Shown: positions 1 to 5,192 of the stretch, in pieces | How the letters are laid out: every line of letters starts with the position of its first letter | How positions within the stretch are numbered: the stretch's first letter is position 1 | Origin: Bacillota bacterium | Lineage (GTDB): Bacteria; Bacillota; Clostridia; Tissierellales; Peptoniphilaceae | Direction: 5' to 3' | Length of the DNA: 5,192 nt | Assembly (NCBI GenBank): GCA_023393715.1 | Contig: JAEXCD010000021.1 | Span: 1 to 5,192, forward strand | The notes under the pieces: generated by a model | What the model saw: only the letters and a program-made list of their open reading frames with translations | What the model was told of the DNA's origin: nothing | The model's database searches: none | Translations under genes and position numbers: made by a program

Positions 1-36
1 GCCATTCAAGCGCTCTCCCAGGTGAGCTACACCCCC
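1..36 (-). tRNA. tRNA-Ala (anticodon GGC), 5' half only
   Basis: Read on the minus strand, the segment begins with a seven-base acceptor arm GGGGGTG, then TA. A D-arm follows with a perfect four-pair stem (GCTC/GAGC) around the loop ACCTGGGA, then a single G, the five bases CTTGA of the anticodon stem, and AT followed by GGC. Counting gives exactly 36 nucleotides, so GGC falls at positions 34-36 and U33 is in place. This reads GCC alanine codons. The rest of the anticodon arm, the variable loop, the T-arm and the 3' acceptor strand lie outside the window. C at position 15, where a purine is usual, is a small oddity. The gene diverges from lexA and has its own promoter. Confidence 0.88.
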
Positions 37-47
37 ATGACCATCCT

Positions 48-76
48 ATTATAGCCTCTGAGTCCGCGGATTGCAA
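48..76 (-). promoter_or_regulatory. Promoter of the tRNA-Ala gene
   Basis: On the minus strand there is a perfect TATAAT (-10, positions 53-48) preceded by TTGCAA (-35, positions 76-71) with a 17-bp spacer. This is a strong housekeeping-sigma pattern. Transcription would start near position 41, leaving only a few leader bases before the tRNA 5' end at 36, as expected for a stable-RNA promoter. Confidence 0.8.
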
Positions 77-229
77 GATACCCGATGTTTTTTCCTTCAT
101 GCTCCGCTTCACGCAAGGTGCATCGCCGCAGACAGAAGCGGCAGGGCAGACGGAGAGGGCAAGGTGGATAGCGGAGATCACGCGCCCCGGCCGCAGGCAA
201 ACACAGCCCTTGGTCAAAACAGCTTCGGA

Positions 230-245
230 GCAAACATTTGTTTGC
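230..245. promoter_or_regulatory. Probable LexA operator (SOS box) of lexA
   Basis: The 16-bp sequence GCAAACATTTGTTTGC has perfect six-base inverted arms (GCAAAC/GTTTGC) around a four-base AT-only centre. It resembles the Gram-positive LexA box CGAACRNRYGTTCG, with AAAC-N4-GTTT in place of GAAC-N4-GTTC. It overlaps the presumed -35 element of the lexA promoter, a position suited to repression, and lexA autoregulation is general in this family. That LexA binds it is inferred, not shown. Confidence 0.7.
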
Positions 246-271
246 CTGTTAGCGGTCAATCGCGCTATAAT
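242..271 (+). promoter_or_regulatory. Promoter of lexA and probably the whole plus-strand operon
   Basis: There is a perfect TATAAT at 266-271. The best -35 match is TTGCCT at 242-247, with an 18-bp spacer, and it lies inside the right arm of the palindromic operator. The likely transcription start is about 278-280, giving a leader of roughly 20 bases before the lexA ATG. The good -10 and imperfect -35 would give a moderate promoter that a repressor bound at 230-245 could block. Confidence 0.7.
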
Positions 272-299
272 GGAAAAAAGCCTTGAAAGTGAGGTTCCT

Positions 300-968
300 A
301 TGTTTGAAAAGCTAACGCCGCGGCGTCAAAACATGTTGCGTTACATCGCTCAATACACCAGAGAAAAAAAATATGGTCCCTCGGTTCGTGAAATTCAGGC
401 GGCGCTGTCAATCGGCTCGACCTCGACCGTCTCCGCGGATCTGCACGCGCTGATCGATTCCGGTTTTTTGCGCATGGAAAAGGGCGCCTACCGCTCCATG
501 CAGCTCGTCGAGTCGCGGCTGTGTGAATATATGCCGCCCGAGACCGAACGGAGCAACGCGAACGAGCCCCGGCCTGCCGCGGCCCGCGAGGACGTTCTGG
601 AAATCCCGCGCTATGGCGATGTTGCCGCCGGGCTGCCCATCTACGCCGATAATTATGTCGAGGACACCGTCCCGCTGCCCAGCAGCTTTTTCCAGGTCGG
701 CCAGGACTACTTTATTCTGACGATTTCCGGCGATTCCATGATCGAGGCCGGCATCCTGGACGGCGACCACGTACTGATCCGCCGACAGAACACGGCGCGA
801 AACGGCGATCAGGTCGTTGCGCTCATCGAGGATTCCGCGACGGTCAAGACCTTTTTTCAACGCGACGGCTATGTAGAGCTTCGCCCGGAAAATTCCTCGA
901 TGAATTCCATCTTGGTACGGGAATGCCGCATTCTCGGCGTCGTCAGCGGCCTTTATCGCCTGTACTGA
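300..968 (+). CDS. lexA: LexA, SOS repressor and self-cleaving protease
   Basis: This 222-residue protein represses SOS genes and is inactivated by RecA-stimulated self-cleavage. Residues 1-70 form the winged helix-turn-helix DNA-binding domain, with the family's PSVREIQ...SIGSTSTVSADLHALIDSGFL recognition region at about 27-57. A linker of about 30 residues, rich in Glu, Arg and Ala, follows. The peptidase S24 domain holds the Ala110-Gly111 cleavage site in VAAG, the nucleophile Ser146 in GDSM and the general base Lys183 in TVKTFF. It ends with the typical GVVSGLYRLY. All catalytic parts are present, so it should be cleavable. It is slightly longer than the usual 200-215 residues because of the linker. 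The start at 300 follows GAGG at 291-294. The in-frame ATG at 270 overlaps the -10 box and cannot be used from this promoter. A palindromic operator upstream suggests autoregulation. Confidence 0.96.
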   Translation: MFEKLTPRRQNMLRYIAQYTREKKYGPSVREIQAALSIGSTSTVSADLHALIDSGFLRMEKGAYRSMQLVESRLCEYMPPETERSNANEPRPAAAREDVLEIPRYGDVAAGLPIYADNYVEDTVPLPSSFFQVGQDYFILTISGDSMIEAGILDGDHVLIRRQNTARNGDQVVALIEDSATVKTFFQRDGYVELRPENSSMNSILVRECRILGVVSGLYRLY

Positions 969-984
969 TTCCGTTTATTCGATC

Positions 985-1008
985 GGAGAGCGCCGTGCGG
1001 CGCTTTCC
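985..1008 (+). promoter_or_regulatory. Hairpin in the lexA-clc gap, just before the ClC ribosome binding site
   Basis: Ten base pairs can form between 985-994 (GGAGAGCGCC) and 999-1008 (GGCGCTTTCC), with one G-U pair and the tetraloop GTGC. It lies two bases upstream of the AGGAGG at 1011-1016. No U-run follows, so it is a poor intrinsic terminator. It could stabilise the 3' end of a lexA mRNA, pause polymerase or modulate ClC translation. The structure is seen in the sequence; its role is unknown. Confidence 0.5.
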
Positions 1009-1023
1009 TCAGGAGGACCCCCG

Positions 1024-2370
1024 ATGCACAAACGATACAAAAAGGAACCGGCTGCGGCATCAACGTCGACAGGTTCCTCTCTTTCCCCATCCCTGTTTCT
1101 TGACGGTCTGCTGGTCGGCGTCCTCGCCGGCGTTGTGGCCGTTTCTTTTCGTCTGCTGCTCTCGCAGCTTACGAGCGTACGCACGGCCCTGCTCGGCCAG
1201 CGCACGACGCTCGACTTTGTTCTGTGGTTTTCTTTGCTCACCGCGATGGCGTTCGCCGTGTATCTGCTCCTTCGCTGGGCGCCCCTGAGCGGAGGCTCCG
1301 GCATTCCGCAGGTCGAGGGTGAGCTGCACGGACATCTGAGCTTGAATCATCCGCACGTTCTCGTATCGAAATTTTTCGGCGGCGCGCTGACCTCCTTTGG
1401 CGGACTTTCCGTCGGACGTGAGGGCCCCTCTATTCAGCTCGGCAGCAGCTGCGGTAAACTGCTTGCCGACGTGCGGCATCGCGATGCGGTACAGACACAG
1501 ATTCTCCTGTCTGCCGGTGCAGCGGCCGGCCTGGCGGCCGCGTTCAATGCCCCTCTTTCCGGTGTTCTGTTCACGGTCGAAGAGCTGCACAAGCACACAA
1601 AACCTCTCTTTTTGCTGCCCGCGCTGCTCGCAGCCGCCACCGCCGACGTCGTTTCAAAGAGCATATTCGGACTGAAGCCGGTATTTTCCTTTTCTCTGCC
1701 TCAGCTGCTCCCGCTCAGCGCCTATCCGTGGGTGCTGCTCCTCGCCGTTTTCGTCGGACTGATCGGCGTACTGTTCAACAAAACGCTCCTTCACACTCAG
1801 CTGCTCTACCGGAGGCTGCCCATTTCGACGGCATGGTATCCGTTGATTGCTTTTTGGGGCGCCGGGCTGACGGCCCTTTTTCTGCCCGCCATCCTCGGCG
1901 GCGGTCACTCCCTGATCGAAGAGCTGCTTCACCCCCTTCCCTGGACGGCGCTCGTCCTTCTGCTCGCCGCCAAATTGATTTTTACCGCCTTCTGCTACAG
2001 CTCCGGCGTACAGGGCGGAATCTTCCTGCCCATCCTTTCTCTGGGCGCACTCGGCGGCATGCTCGTCTATCGGTTCGGCCTCGGCGTACACCAGCTTGAC
2101 GCAGGCCTGGAGATCAATTTCATCCTGCTCGGCATGGCGGCCATTTTATCCTCCGTCGTCCGCGCGCCGCTTTTGTCTGTCATACTCGTCTTCGAGATGT
2201 CCGGGTGTGCGACGCATCTGCTCACGTTGACGATCGTCTCAACGCTCTCCTGCCTCGTCGCGGAGCTTCTCCGGAACCCGCCGATTTATGATTCTCTGCT
2301 CGCGCGCATTCTGCAAGGACAACGCGCTCCGTCTCCTGAGAGCGCCGCTTTGCGCCGAACACCCCGATAA
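1024..2370 (+). CDS. ClC-family chloride channel or Cl-/H+ antiporter
   Basis: This 448-residue polytopic membrane protein belongs to the voltage-gated ClC family. The three selectivity-filter signatures appear in order: GSGIP at 91-95, GREGP at 131-135 and GGIFLP at 331-336. The central tyrosine appears to be Tyr422 in NPPIYDSLL. The external gating glutamate Glu133 is present. VEEL at 185-188 supplies Glu187, matching the internal proton-pathway glutamate (Glu203) of the E. coli exchanger. Having both acids favours a 2Cl-/H+ antiporter over a passive channel, by analogy only. There is no CBS or TrkA-C domain after the membrane part, only about 20 polar residues. The start is fixed by AGGAGG at 1011-1016, seven bases before the ATG. 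It sits 55 bp after lexA. The ion (chloride or fluoride) cannot be proved, but the GREGP and GSGIP motifs are of the chloride type rather than the fluoride CLC-F type. Confidence 0.93.
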   Translation: MHKRYKKEPAAASTSTGSSLSPSLFLDGLLVGVLAGVVAVSFRLLLSQLTSVRTALLGQRTTLDFVLWFSLLTAMAFAVYLLLRWAPLSGGSGIPQVEGELHGHLSLNHPHVLVSKFFGGALTSFGGLSVGREGPSIQLGSSCGKLLADVRHRDAVQTQILLSAGAAAGLAAAFNAPLSGVLFTVEELHKHTKPLFLLPALLAAATADVVSKSIFGLKPVFSFSLPQLLPLSAYPWVLLLAVFVGLIGVLFNKTLLHTQLLYRRLPISTAWYPLIAFWGAGLTALFLPAILGGGHSLIEELLHPLPWTALVLLLAAKLIFTAFCYSSGVQGGIFLPILSLGALGGMLVYRFGLGVHQLDAGLEINFILLGMAAILSSVVRAPLLSVILVFEMSGCATHLLTLTIVSTLSCLVAELLRNPPIYDSLLARILQGQRAPSPESAALRRTPR

Positions 2371-2399
2371 CACGATAAGATTGGAGGCTTTTCCCTATT

Positions 2400-2924
2400 A
2401 TGGCAAAAACACAAAACCGAACCCGGCAAAGGGTCGAAATGGCCTTATATATCGCTGCAGACATCGTATTGACGCGCTTCGCATCCCTGCAATTCTGGAA
2501 CTTCCGCCTCGGCTTCAGCTTTGTCGTCATCGCCATCGCGGGAATGCGCTACGGAGTCACGCCGGCGCTGATCGTTGCGATTGTCTCCGATCTCATCGGC
2601 GCAACCCTGTTCCCAAGCGGTCAGTTTTTCGTCGGCTTTACGATTTCCGCAGCCCTGGATGCGCTCGTCTATGGATTTCTGTTTCACAGAAAATTATCCC
2701 TGTCCCGCATTCTGGCCGCTGCAGCCCTGACACAATTTGTCGTTTCGCTGCTGATTCAGACGCTGTGGATTTCCATCCTGTATGACAACCCCTACGCCAT
2801 CGTCCTGTACAGCCGCATTCCGACAACGCTGCTGATGGCCGCCGTAAAAATCGTCGTTCTTCTGGCCATATCAAAAAGTCCGCTCTATGCGTTGCTGCGC
2901 GACCCAAATTATTCGGAGGAATAG
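2400..2924 (+). CDS. folT: FolT-type folate ECF transporter S component
   Basis: This 174-residue, very hydrophobic protein has about six membrane segments (roughly 14-30, 36-50, 53-67, 77-95, 102-125 and 133-158). It matches the FolT family of vitamin-binding S components. The diagnostic stretches are the LGFSFVVIAIAGMRYG region (37-52), SDLIGATLFPSGQFFVGFTISAALDALVYG (63-92) and a late LYSRIPT (136-142). Such proteins bind folates and need a shared EcfA-EcfA'-EcfT energizing module, which is not encoded in this window. The gene is 29 bp after the ClC gene and 3 bp before folC, and that pairing strongly supports folate as the substrate. GGAGG at 2383-2387 lies 12 bases before the ATG, longer than usual. 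No nearer start is better, apart from an ATT at 2397. No tetrahydrofolate riboswitch is visible upstream. Confidence 0.87.
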   Translation: MAKTQNRTRQRVEMALYIAADIVLTRFASLQFWNFRLGFSFVVIAIAGMRYGVTPALIVAIVSDLIGATLFPSGQFFVGFTISAALDALVYGFLFHRKLSLSRILAAAALTQFVVSLLIQTLWISILYDNPYAIVLYSRIPTTLLMAAVKIVVLLAISKSPLYALLRDPNYSEE

Positions 2925-2927
2925 ATC

Positions 2928-4295
2928 ATGTCCGACACGAATTCGCTCACGTATTCCCTGCCACCGCTTCCGTTTTCCAATGCGGACGAAGCCATCGACG
3001 CCATTCACGCCAAGGAATGGGCTCAGTCGCGTCCGGGTCTGGAACGCATTGCCGAGCTGATGGCGCTCCTGGGGCATCCCGAAAAAACACTTCGCATCAT
3101 CCACGTCGCCGGAACCAACGGAAAGGGCTCCTTCTGCGCCATGCTCTCCTCCGTACTGCACGCCGCCGGATACCGCGTGGGCGTCAACCTGTCTCCGCCC
3201 CTGTACGATTTTTCCGAGCGGATCCAAATCGATCGGCAGCCCATCCCGGCCCCGCGGCTCTGTGCGATCGCCTCGCGCATCTTTTCGCTGATCCCTGAAA
3301 TGAGCGAGCCGCCAACGCAATTCGAAATCATTACGGCGATGTCGCTCGTCCACTTTGCCGAGGAAGCATGTGATTTTGTCGTGCTGGAGGTCGGTATGGG
3401 CGGACGGCTGGATTCAACCAACGTCATTCCGGCGCCTGTGCTCTGTGCAATTACGTCGATCGGGCTCGACCACACAGCCTTTCTGGGCAGCACGCTGACA
3501 CAAATCGCAAAGGAAAAAGCGGGTATTCTGAAATCGGGCACAAAGGCCGTGTTCGCCGCGCAGGCTCCCGAGGTGACCGCGGAATTACAAAAGGCTGCCG
3601 AGGCGCTCGGCATTCCCTATGTCTTTGTCGATGAGCCTCAAATTACACAGCAGGGCTGGGACGTGCGCCGGCAGCATTTCACCTACCGAAGCGACGGGCC
3701 GTACCATTTGGCCCTTCTCGGCACATACCAAACAAAAAATGCCGCATTGGTGCTCGAAGCGGTTCGCATGCTTCGCACCTGCGGCATCGATATTTCGGAG
3801 GATGCGTTGAAAAAGGGCTTCCCGAGAGCCGTTCATCCCGGTCGTTTCGAAATCATAAAGACACGCCCGTTTTGGATCGCCGACGGCGCACACAATCCCG
3901 CAGGGGCTCGCGCGCTCGCCGAAACCCTCCGCGAATGCTTCCCCGATCAGAAATGTCACATCCTCTTCGGCGTGTTCGCCGACAAGGATGTCGACGAAAT
4001 GATTCGCACGCTGGCGCCGCTTGCCGAAAAAGCATATTGCATCACGCCGCCCACCGAACGCGCGCTGGCCGGCTCCGCGCTGGCCGCAAAGTGGGCCGAA
4101 AACGCCCCCGACGTACCGGCGAGCGCCTATAGTAATCTGACGGAGGCAGTTTACGCCATCGAATGCGCGCTCGCCGCGACGGACGTCGTCGTCGCCTGCG
4201 GCTCGCTTTCCTATCTCGGCGCATTCCGAAGCCTCCTGCAAAATCGTATGGGCGATCTGAAGAGCTGCACCGCCGGCATCTGCGCGCGCCCCTGA
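2928..4295 (+). CDS. folC: FolC, folylpolyglutamate synthase / dihydrofolate synthase
   Basis: This 455-residue Mur-ligase-family enzyme adds glutamate to folates using ATP, and in bifunctional forms also makes dihydrofolate from dihydropteroate. The chain runs HVAGTNGKGS P-loop (59-68, Lys66), SPPLYDFSERI (89-99), FEIITA (132-137), EVGMGGRLDSTN (154-165), LDHTAFLG (180-187) and AKEKAGI, with Lys197 matching the carbamylated lysine. The C-terminal ligase domain has HPGRFEII (303-310), DGAHNPAG (319-326), FADKD (350-354), TERAL (376-380) and CGSLSYLG (424-431). Length and motifs indicate a complete, active enzyme. An N-terminal extension of about 17 residues precedes the conserved helix. The usual SPHL is SPPL here; Lactobacillus casei FPGS also departs at this site. 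GGAGGA at 2915-2920 lies within the end of folT, so translation is probably coupled. Whether it has one or both activities cannot be read from the sequence. Confidence 0.95.
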   Translation: MSDTNSLTYSLPPLPFSNADEAIDAIHAKEWAQSRPGLERIAELMALLGHPEKTLRIIHVAGTNGKGSFCAMLSSVLHAAGYRVGVNLSPPLYDFSERIQIDRQPIPAPRLCAIASRIFSLIPEMSEPPTQFEIITAMSLVHFAEEACDFVVLEVGMGGRLDSTNVIPAPVLCAITSIGLDHTAFLGSTLTQIAKEKAGILKSGTKAVFAAQAPEVTAELQKAAEALGIPYVFVDEPQITQQGWDVRRQHFTYRSDGPYHLALLGTYQTKNAALVLEAVRMLRTCGIDISEDALKKGFPRAVHPGRFEIIKTRPFWIADGAHNPAGARALAETLRECFPDQKCHILFGVFADKDVDEMIRTLAPLAEKAYCITPPTERALAGSALAAKWAENAPDVPASAYSNLTEAVYAIECALAATDVVVACGSLSYLGAFRSLLQNRMGDLKSCTAGICARP

Positions 4296-4507
4296 ACAGG
4301 CGCATCGTTTGACGTCTCCTACGCCGCGCCGATATGTGTCTCCAAAGACGGCCTATTTTCGCAGCGGGCATTGGCGACCCATACGCGCGCAGATATGTGA
4401 TCCGGAAAATGCCGCCCTTTCAAATCGAGCGCCGAACGGCCTCGCTCAGCACCCAACGGAAGCGACAAGATGCTGACGATCCACGCTGAGCGCGATGCCG
4501 GCTCCGC
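4296..4507. other. Convergent gap between the two folC genes
   Basis: This 212-bp spacer separates the stop codons of the two oppositely oriented folC genes. I see no open frame with a credible ribosome binding site and no hairpin with a U-run for either strand. It is rich in short direct and inverted repeats, listed separately. A weak five-pair hairpin around the first folC stop codon (4286-4290 with 4299-4303) is not followed by T residues. Confidence 0.6.
4326..4399. repeat. Short direct repeat containing GATATGTG, offset 61 bp
   Basis: GATATGTG occurs at 4331-4338 and again at 4392-4399. The flanks are also alike: CGCGCCGATATGTG on the left and CGCGCAGATATGTG on the right, both preceded by TACGC. 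The offset of 61 bp nearly equals that of the larger repeat immediately to the right, which suggests one degenerate tandem unit. Confidence 0.5.
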
Positions 4508-4528
4508 TCAGCGCACAACGGGAGCGAC
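4427..4528. repeat. Imperfect direct repeat, about 40 bp, offset 61-62 bp
   Basis: The block 4427-4466 resembles 4488-4528. The best core is 4444-4466 against 4506-4528, where 20 of 23 bases agree (GCTCAGC.C.CAACGG.AGCGAC). The right copy covers the last codons and the stop of the minus-strand folC gene. The left copy lies 62 bp further downstream of that gene and would read as a decayed version of the same tail (VASVGC-stop versus VAPVVR-stop), shifted into the -1 frame. Confidence 0.7.
4484..4513 (-). repeat. Inverted repeat at the 3' end of the minus-strand folC
   Basis: CGCTGAGCG (4484-4492) and CGCTCAGCG (4505-4513) are perfect nine-base inverted arms around a 12-base loop that itself contains GCCGGC. 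The hairpin spans the stop codon of the minus-strand folC gene (4510-4508). No T-run follows on the minus strand, so it is more likely an mRNA 3'-end structure than a full intrinsic terminator. Confidence 0.5.
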
Positions 4529-5192
4529 GCATCGAAGCGCCGCGCCCAAAATATACAAGCTGCCGCAGATGAAAATGGTTCGTCCGTTCAGACTGCGGCT
4601 TTTTTTTATTGCCCGTTCGAGCTGTCGGCGCATCTGCGCATCACATTCCGCCTCCTCGTCAATCGCCGTAATCTCATAGACCTCCTCCGAGGCGGCGAAC
4701 AGGCGCCGAAGCGGAAGCTCCCGGATCTTTCCCGGATGCTGTCCAAAAATCAAAATCGGTTTTTCGATGCCGAGCCAGCGCCAATTCGCCAGAACCTGTG
4801 CGACCGCATCGTCGTTGTGCGCCCCGTCAATCCATATATCCGGAGCCCGATGAATCCGCTGAAACCGCCCCAACCATTGAACGCGATCCAACGCCTGCTT
4901 TTGGATGGAGAGCGGAATCGACAGCTGCTCCATTGCGAGAAGCGCCGTTCCCATATTCTGAAGCTGGTGCAGTCCGATCAGCTGTGTCGAGAAACGGTGC
5001 GCGCGGTAGGAAAAAGACATGCGCGCCGGTTCCTCGTACAGGATGTGTACCGCGTCGCCCGCTTCCTCCGGCCGCAGCAGCGCCAGCGGGGCATGCTGCG
5101 CCGCCGCGCGCGCCCGGAGCACCTGTTCCACCTCCGCACACTGGTTTGCGGAAACCGCCGGAACGCCCTGCTTAATAATCCCGGCCTTATGC
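4508..5192 (-). CDS. folC: Second FolC-family ligase, C-terminal part (runs off the window)
   Basis: This partial Mur-ligase-family folate ligase has 227 residues visible. The frame stays open to the right edge, so the N-terminal P-loop half lies outside. The first visible residues, HKAGIIKQGVPAVSA, are the canonical segment containing the carbamylated lysine. GLHQLQN (visible residues 73-79), WLGRFQRI (106-113), DGAHN (122-126), LIFGQHPGK (147-155) and FICGSLYILGAAL (207-219) then follow the FolC C-terminal order. It differs from the plus-strand folC product: DGAHN lacks the following Pro, the DKD motif is replaced by QHPGK, and the (P)RAL segment is missing, so the ligase domain is shorter. 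It may be a specialised dihydrofolate synthase, a polyglutamylase or a degenerating copy. No frameshift or internal stop is seen. A GTG at 5131 is an internal codon, not the start. An A8 tract (4607-4600) encodes Lys-Lys. Confidence 0.87.
   Translation of the reverse strand, partial: HKAGIIKQGVPAVSANQCAEVEQVLRARAAAQHAPLALLRPEEAGDAVHILYEEPARMSFSYRAHRFSTQLIGLHQLQNMGTALLAMEQLSIPLSIQKQALDRVQWLGRFQRIHRAPDIWIDGAHNDDAVAQVLANWRWLGIEKPILIFGQHPGKIRELPLRRLFAASEEVYEITAIDEEAECDAQMRRQLERAIKKSRSLNGRTIFICGSLYILGAALRCVAPVVR
4562..4607 (+). terminator. Intrinsic terminator for the plus-strand operon, inside the opposing gene
   Basis: On the plus strand, GCCGCAG (4562-4568) pairs perfectly with CTGCGGC (4593-4599), directly followed by eight T residues (4600-4607). 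Further pairing is possible inside the loop: TGAA (4570-4573) with TTCA (4587-4590) and GG (4577-4578) with CC (4584-4585). This is the only hairpin plus T-run I find downstream of the plus-strand folC. It would end the lexA-to-folC transcript about 310 bases past the folC stop, antisense to the 3' end of the other folC gene. It overlaps coding sequence, so chance formation is possible. Confidence 0.55.

Noticed and set aside
27..286. Short open frames upstream of lexA on both strands (27-233 minus, 71-286 plus)
   Set aside because: They overlap the tRNA, its promoter or the lexA operator and promoter, lack convincing ribosome binding sites and have low-complexity Arg-rich translations with no recognisable motif.
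99..299. N-terminal extension of lexA to an ATG at 99 or 270
   Set aside because: The extension would run through the operator and promoter. The ATG at 270 overlaps the -10 box. LexA homologues begin near MFEKLTPRRQ, and GAGG lies correctly before 300.
986..2347. Ten-base identity GAGAGCGCCG at 986-995 and 2338-2347, both upstream of a gene start
   Set aside because: Only the first copy forms a good hairpin, and the second is inside the clc coding sequence. A ten-base match in GC-rich sequence can arise by chance.
2338..2400. Tetrahydrofolate riboswitch before folT
   Set aside because: Only 29 bp separate clc from folT, and I cannot find the riboswitch core there or in the clc tail. Operon placement makes it less needed.
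4286..4303. Hairpin around the plus-strand folC stop as its terminator
   Set aside because: The stem is only five pairs, it includes the stop codon in its loop, and no T-run follows. The structure at 4562-4607 is far better.
4042..4371. Arg-rich minus-strand open frame over the 3' end of folC
   Set aside because: It is a shadow of the folC codon pattern, with low-complexity Arg/Ser runs and no ribosome binding site.
4827..5175. Open frames at 4798-5175 (plus) and 4827-5141 (minus)
   Set aside because: Both are shadow frames of the second folC gene. Their Gly/Ala- or Pro/Arg-rich translations have no family features, while the frame ending at 4508 shows clear FolC motifs.

Overview
The window looks like chromosome from a moderately GC-rich Firmicute, most likely of the Clostridia. 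The grounds are strong AGGAGG-type ribosome binding sites, a Gram-positive-style lexA with its own operator, a stand-alone FolT-type ECF S component next to folC, and short intergenic gaps. There is no sign of phage, transposon or CRISPR content. I assign no genus.

Layout. Positions 1-36 (minus strand) are the 5' half of a tRNA-Ala with anticodon GGC, cut by the window edge just after the anticodon. Its promoter (-10 at 48-53, -35 at 71-76) fires leftward. Positions 77-229 hold no gene I can support. Rightward, a promoter overlapped by a near-palindromic LexA-like operator (230-245) drives lexA (300-968). Three more genes follow on the same strand at short spacing: a ClC-family chloride channel/antiporter (1024-2370), a folate-type ECF substrate-binding membrane protein FolT (2400-2924), and folylpolyglutamate/dihydrofolate synthase FolC (2928-4295). 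The gaps are 55, 29 and 3 bp, so one transcript is likely.

From the right edge a second, divergent FolC-family gene runs toward the first on the minus strand (5192 down to 4508, N-terminal part outside the window). The two folC genes therefore converge on a 212-bp gap. That gap holds degenerate repeats spaced by about 61-62 bp. The only convincing plus-strand intrinsic terminator (4562-4607) lies inside the 3' end of the second folC gene.

Functionally, FolT would bring in folates and FolC would trap them by polyglutamylation, a coherent pair. Sharing a transcript with the SOS repressor and a ClC protein is less obvious. It would make folate uptake and retention at least partly responsive to LexA, which is inference. 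I do not see a strikingly new system. The most notable points are the lexA-clc-folT-folC arrangement, the convergent pair of dissimilar folC genes, and the terminator embedded in the opposing gene.
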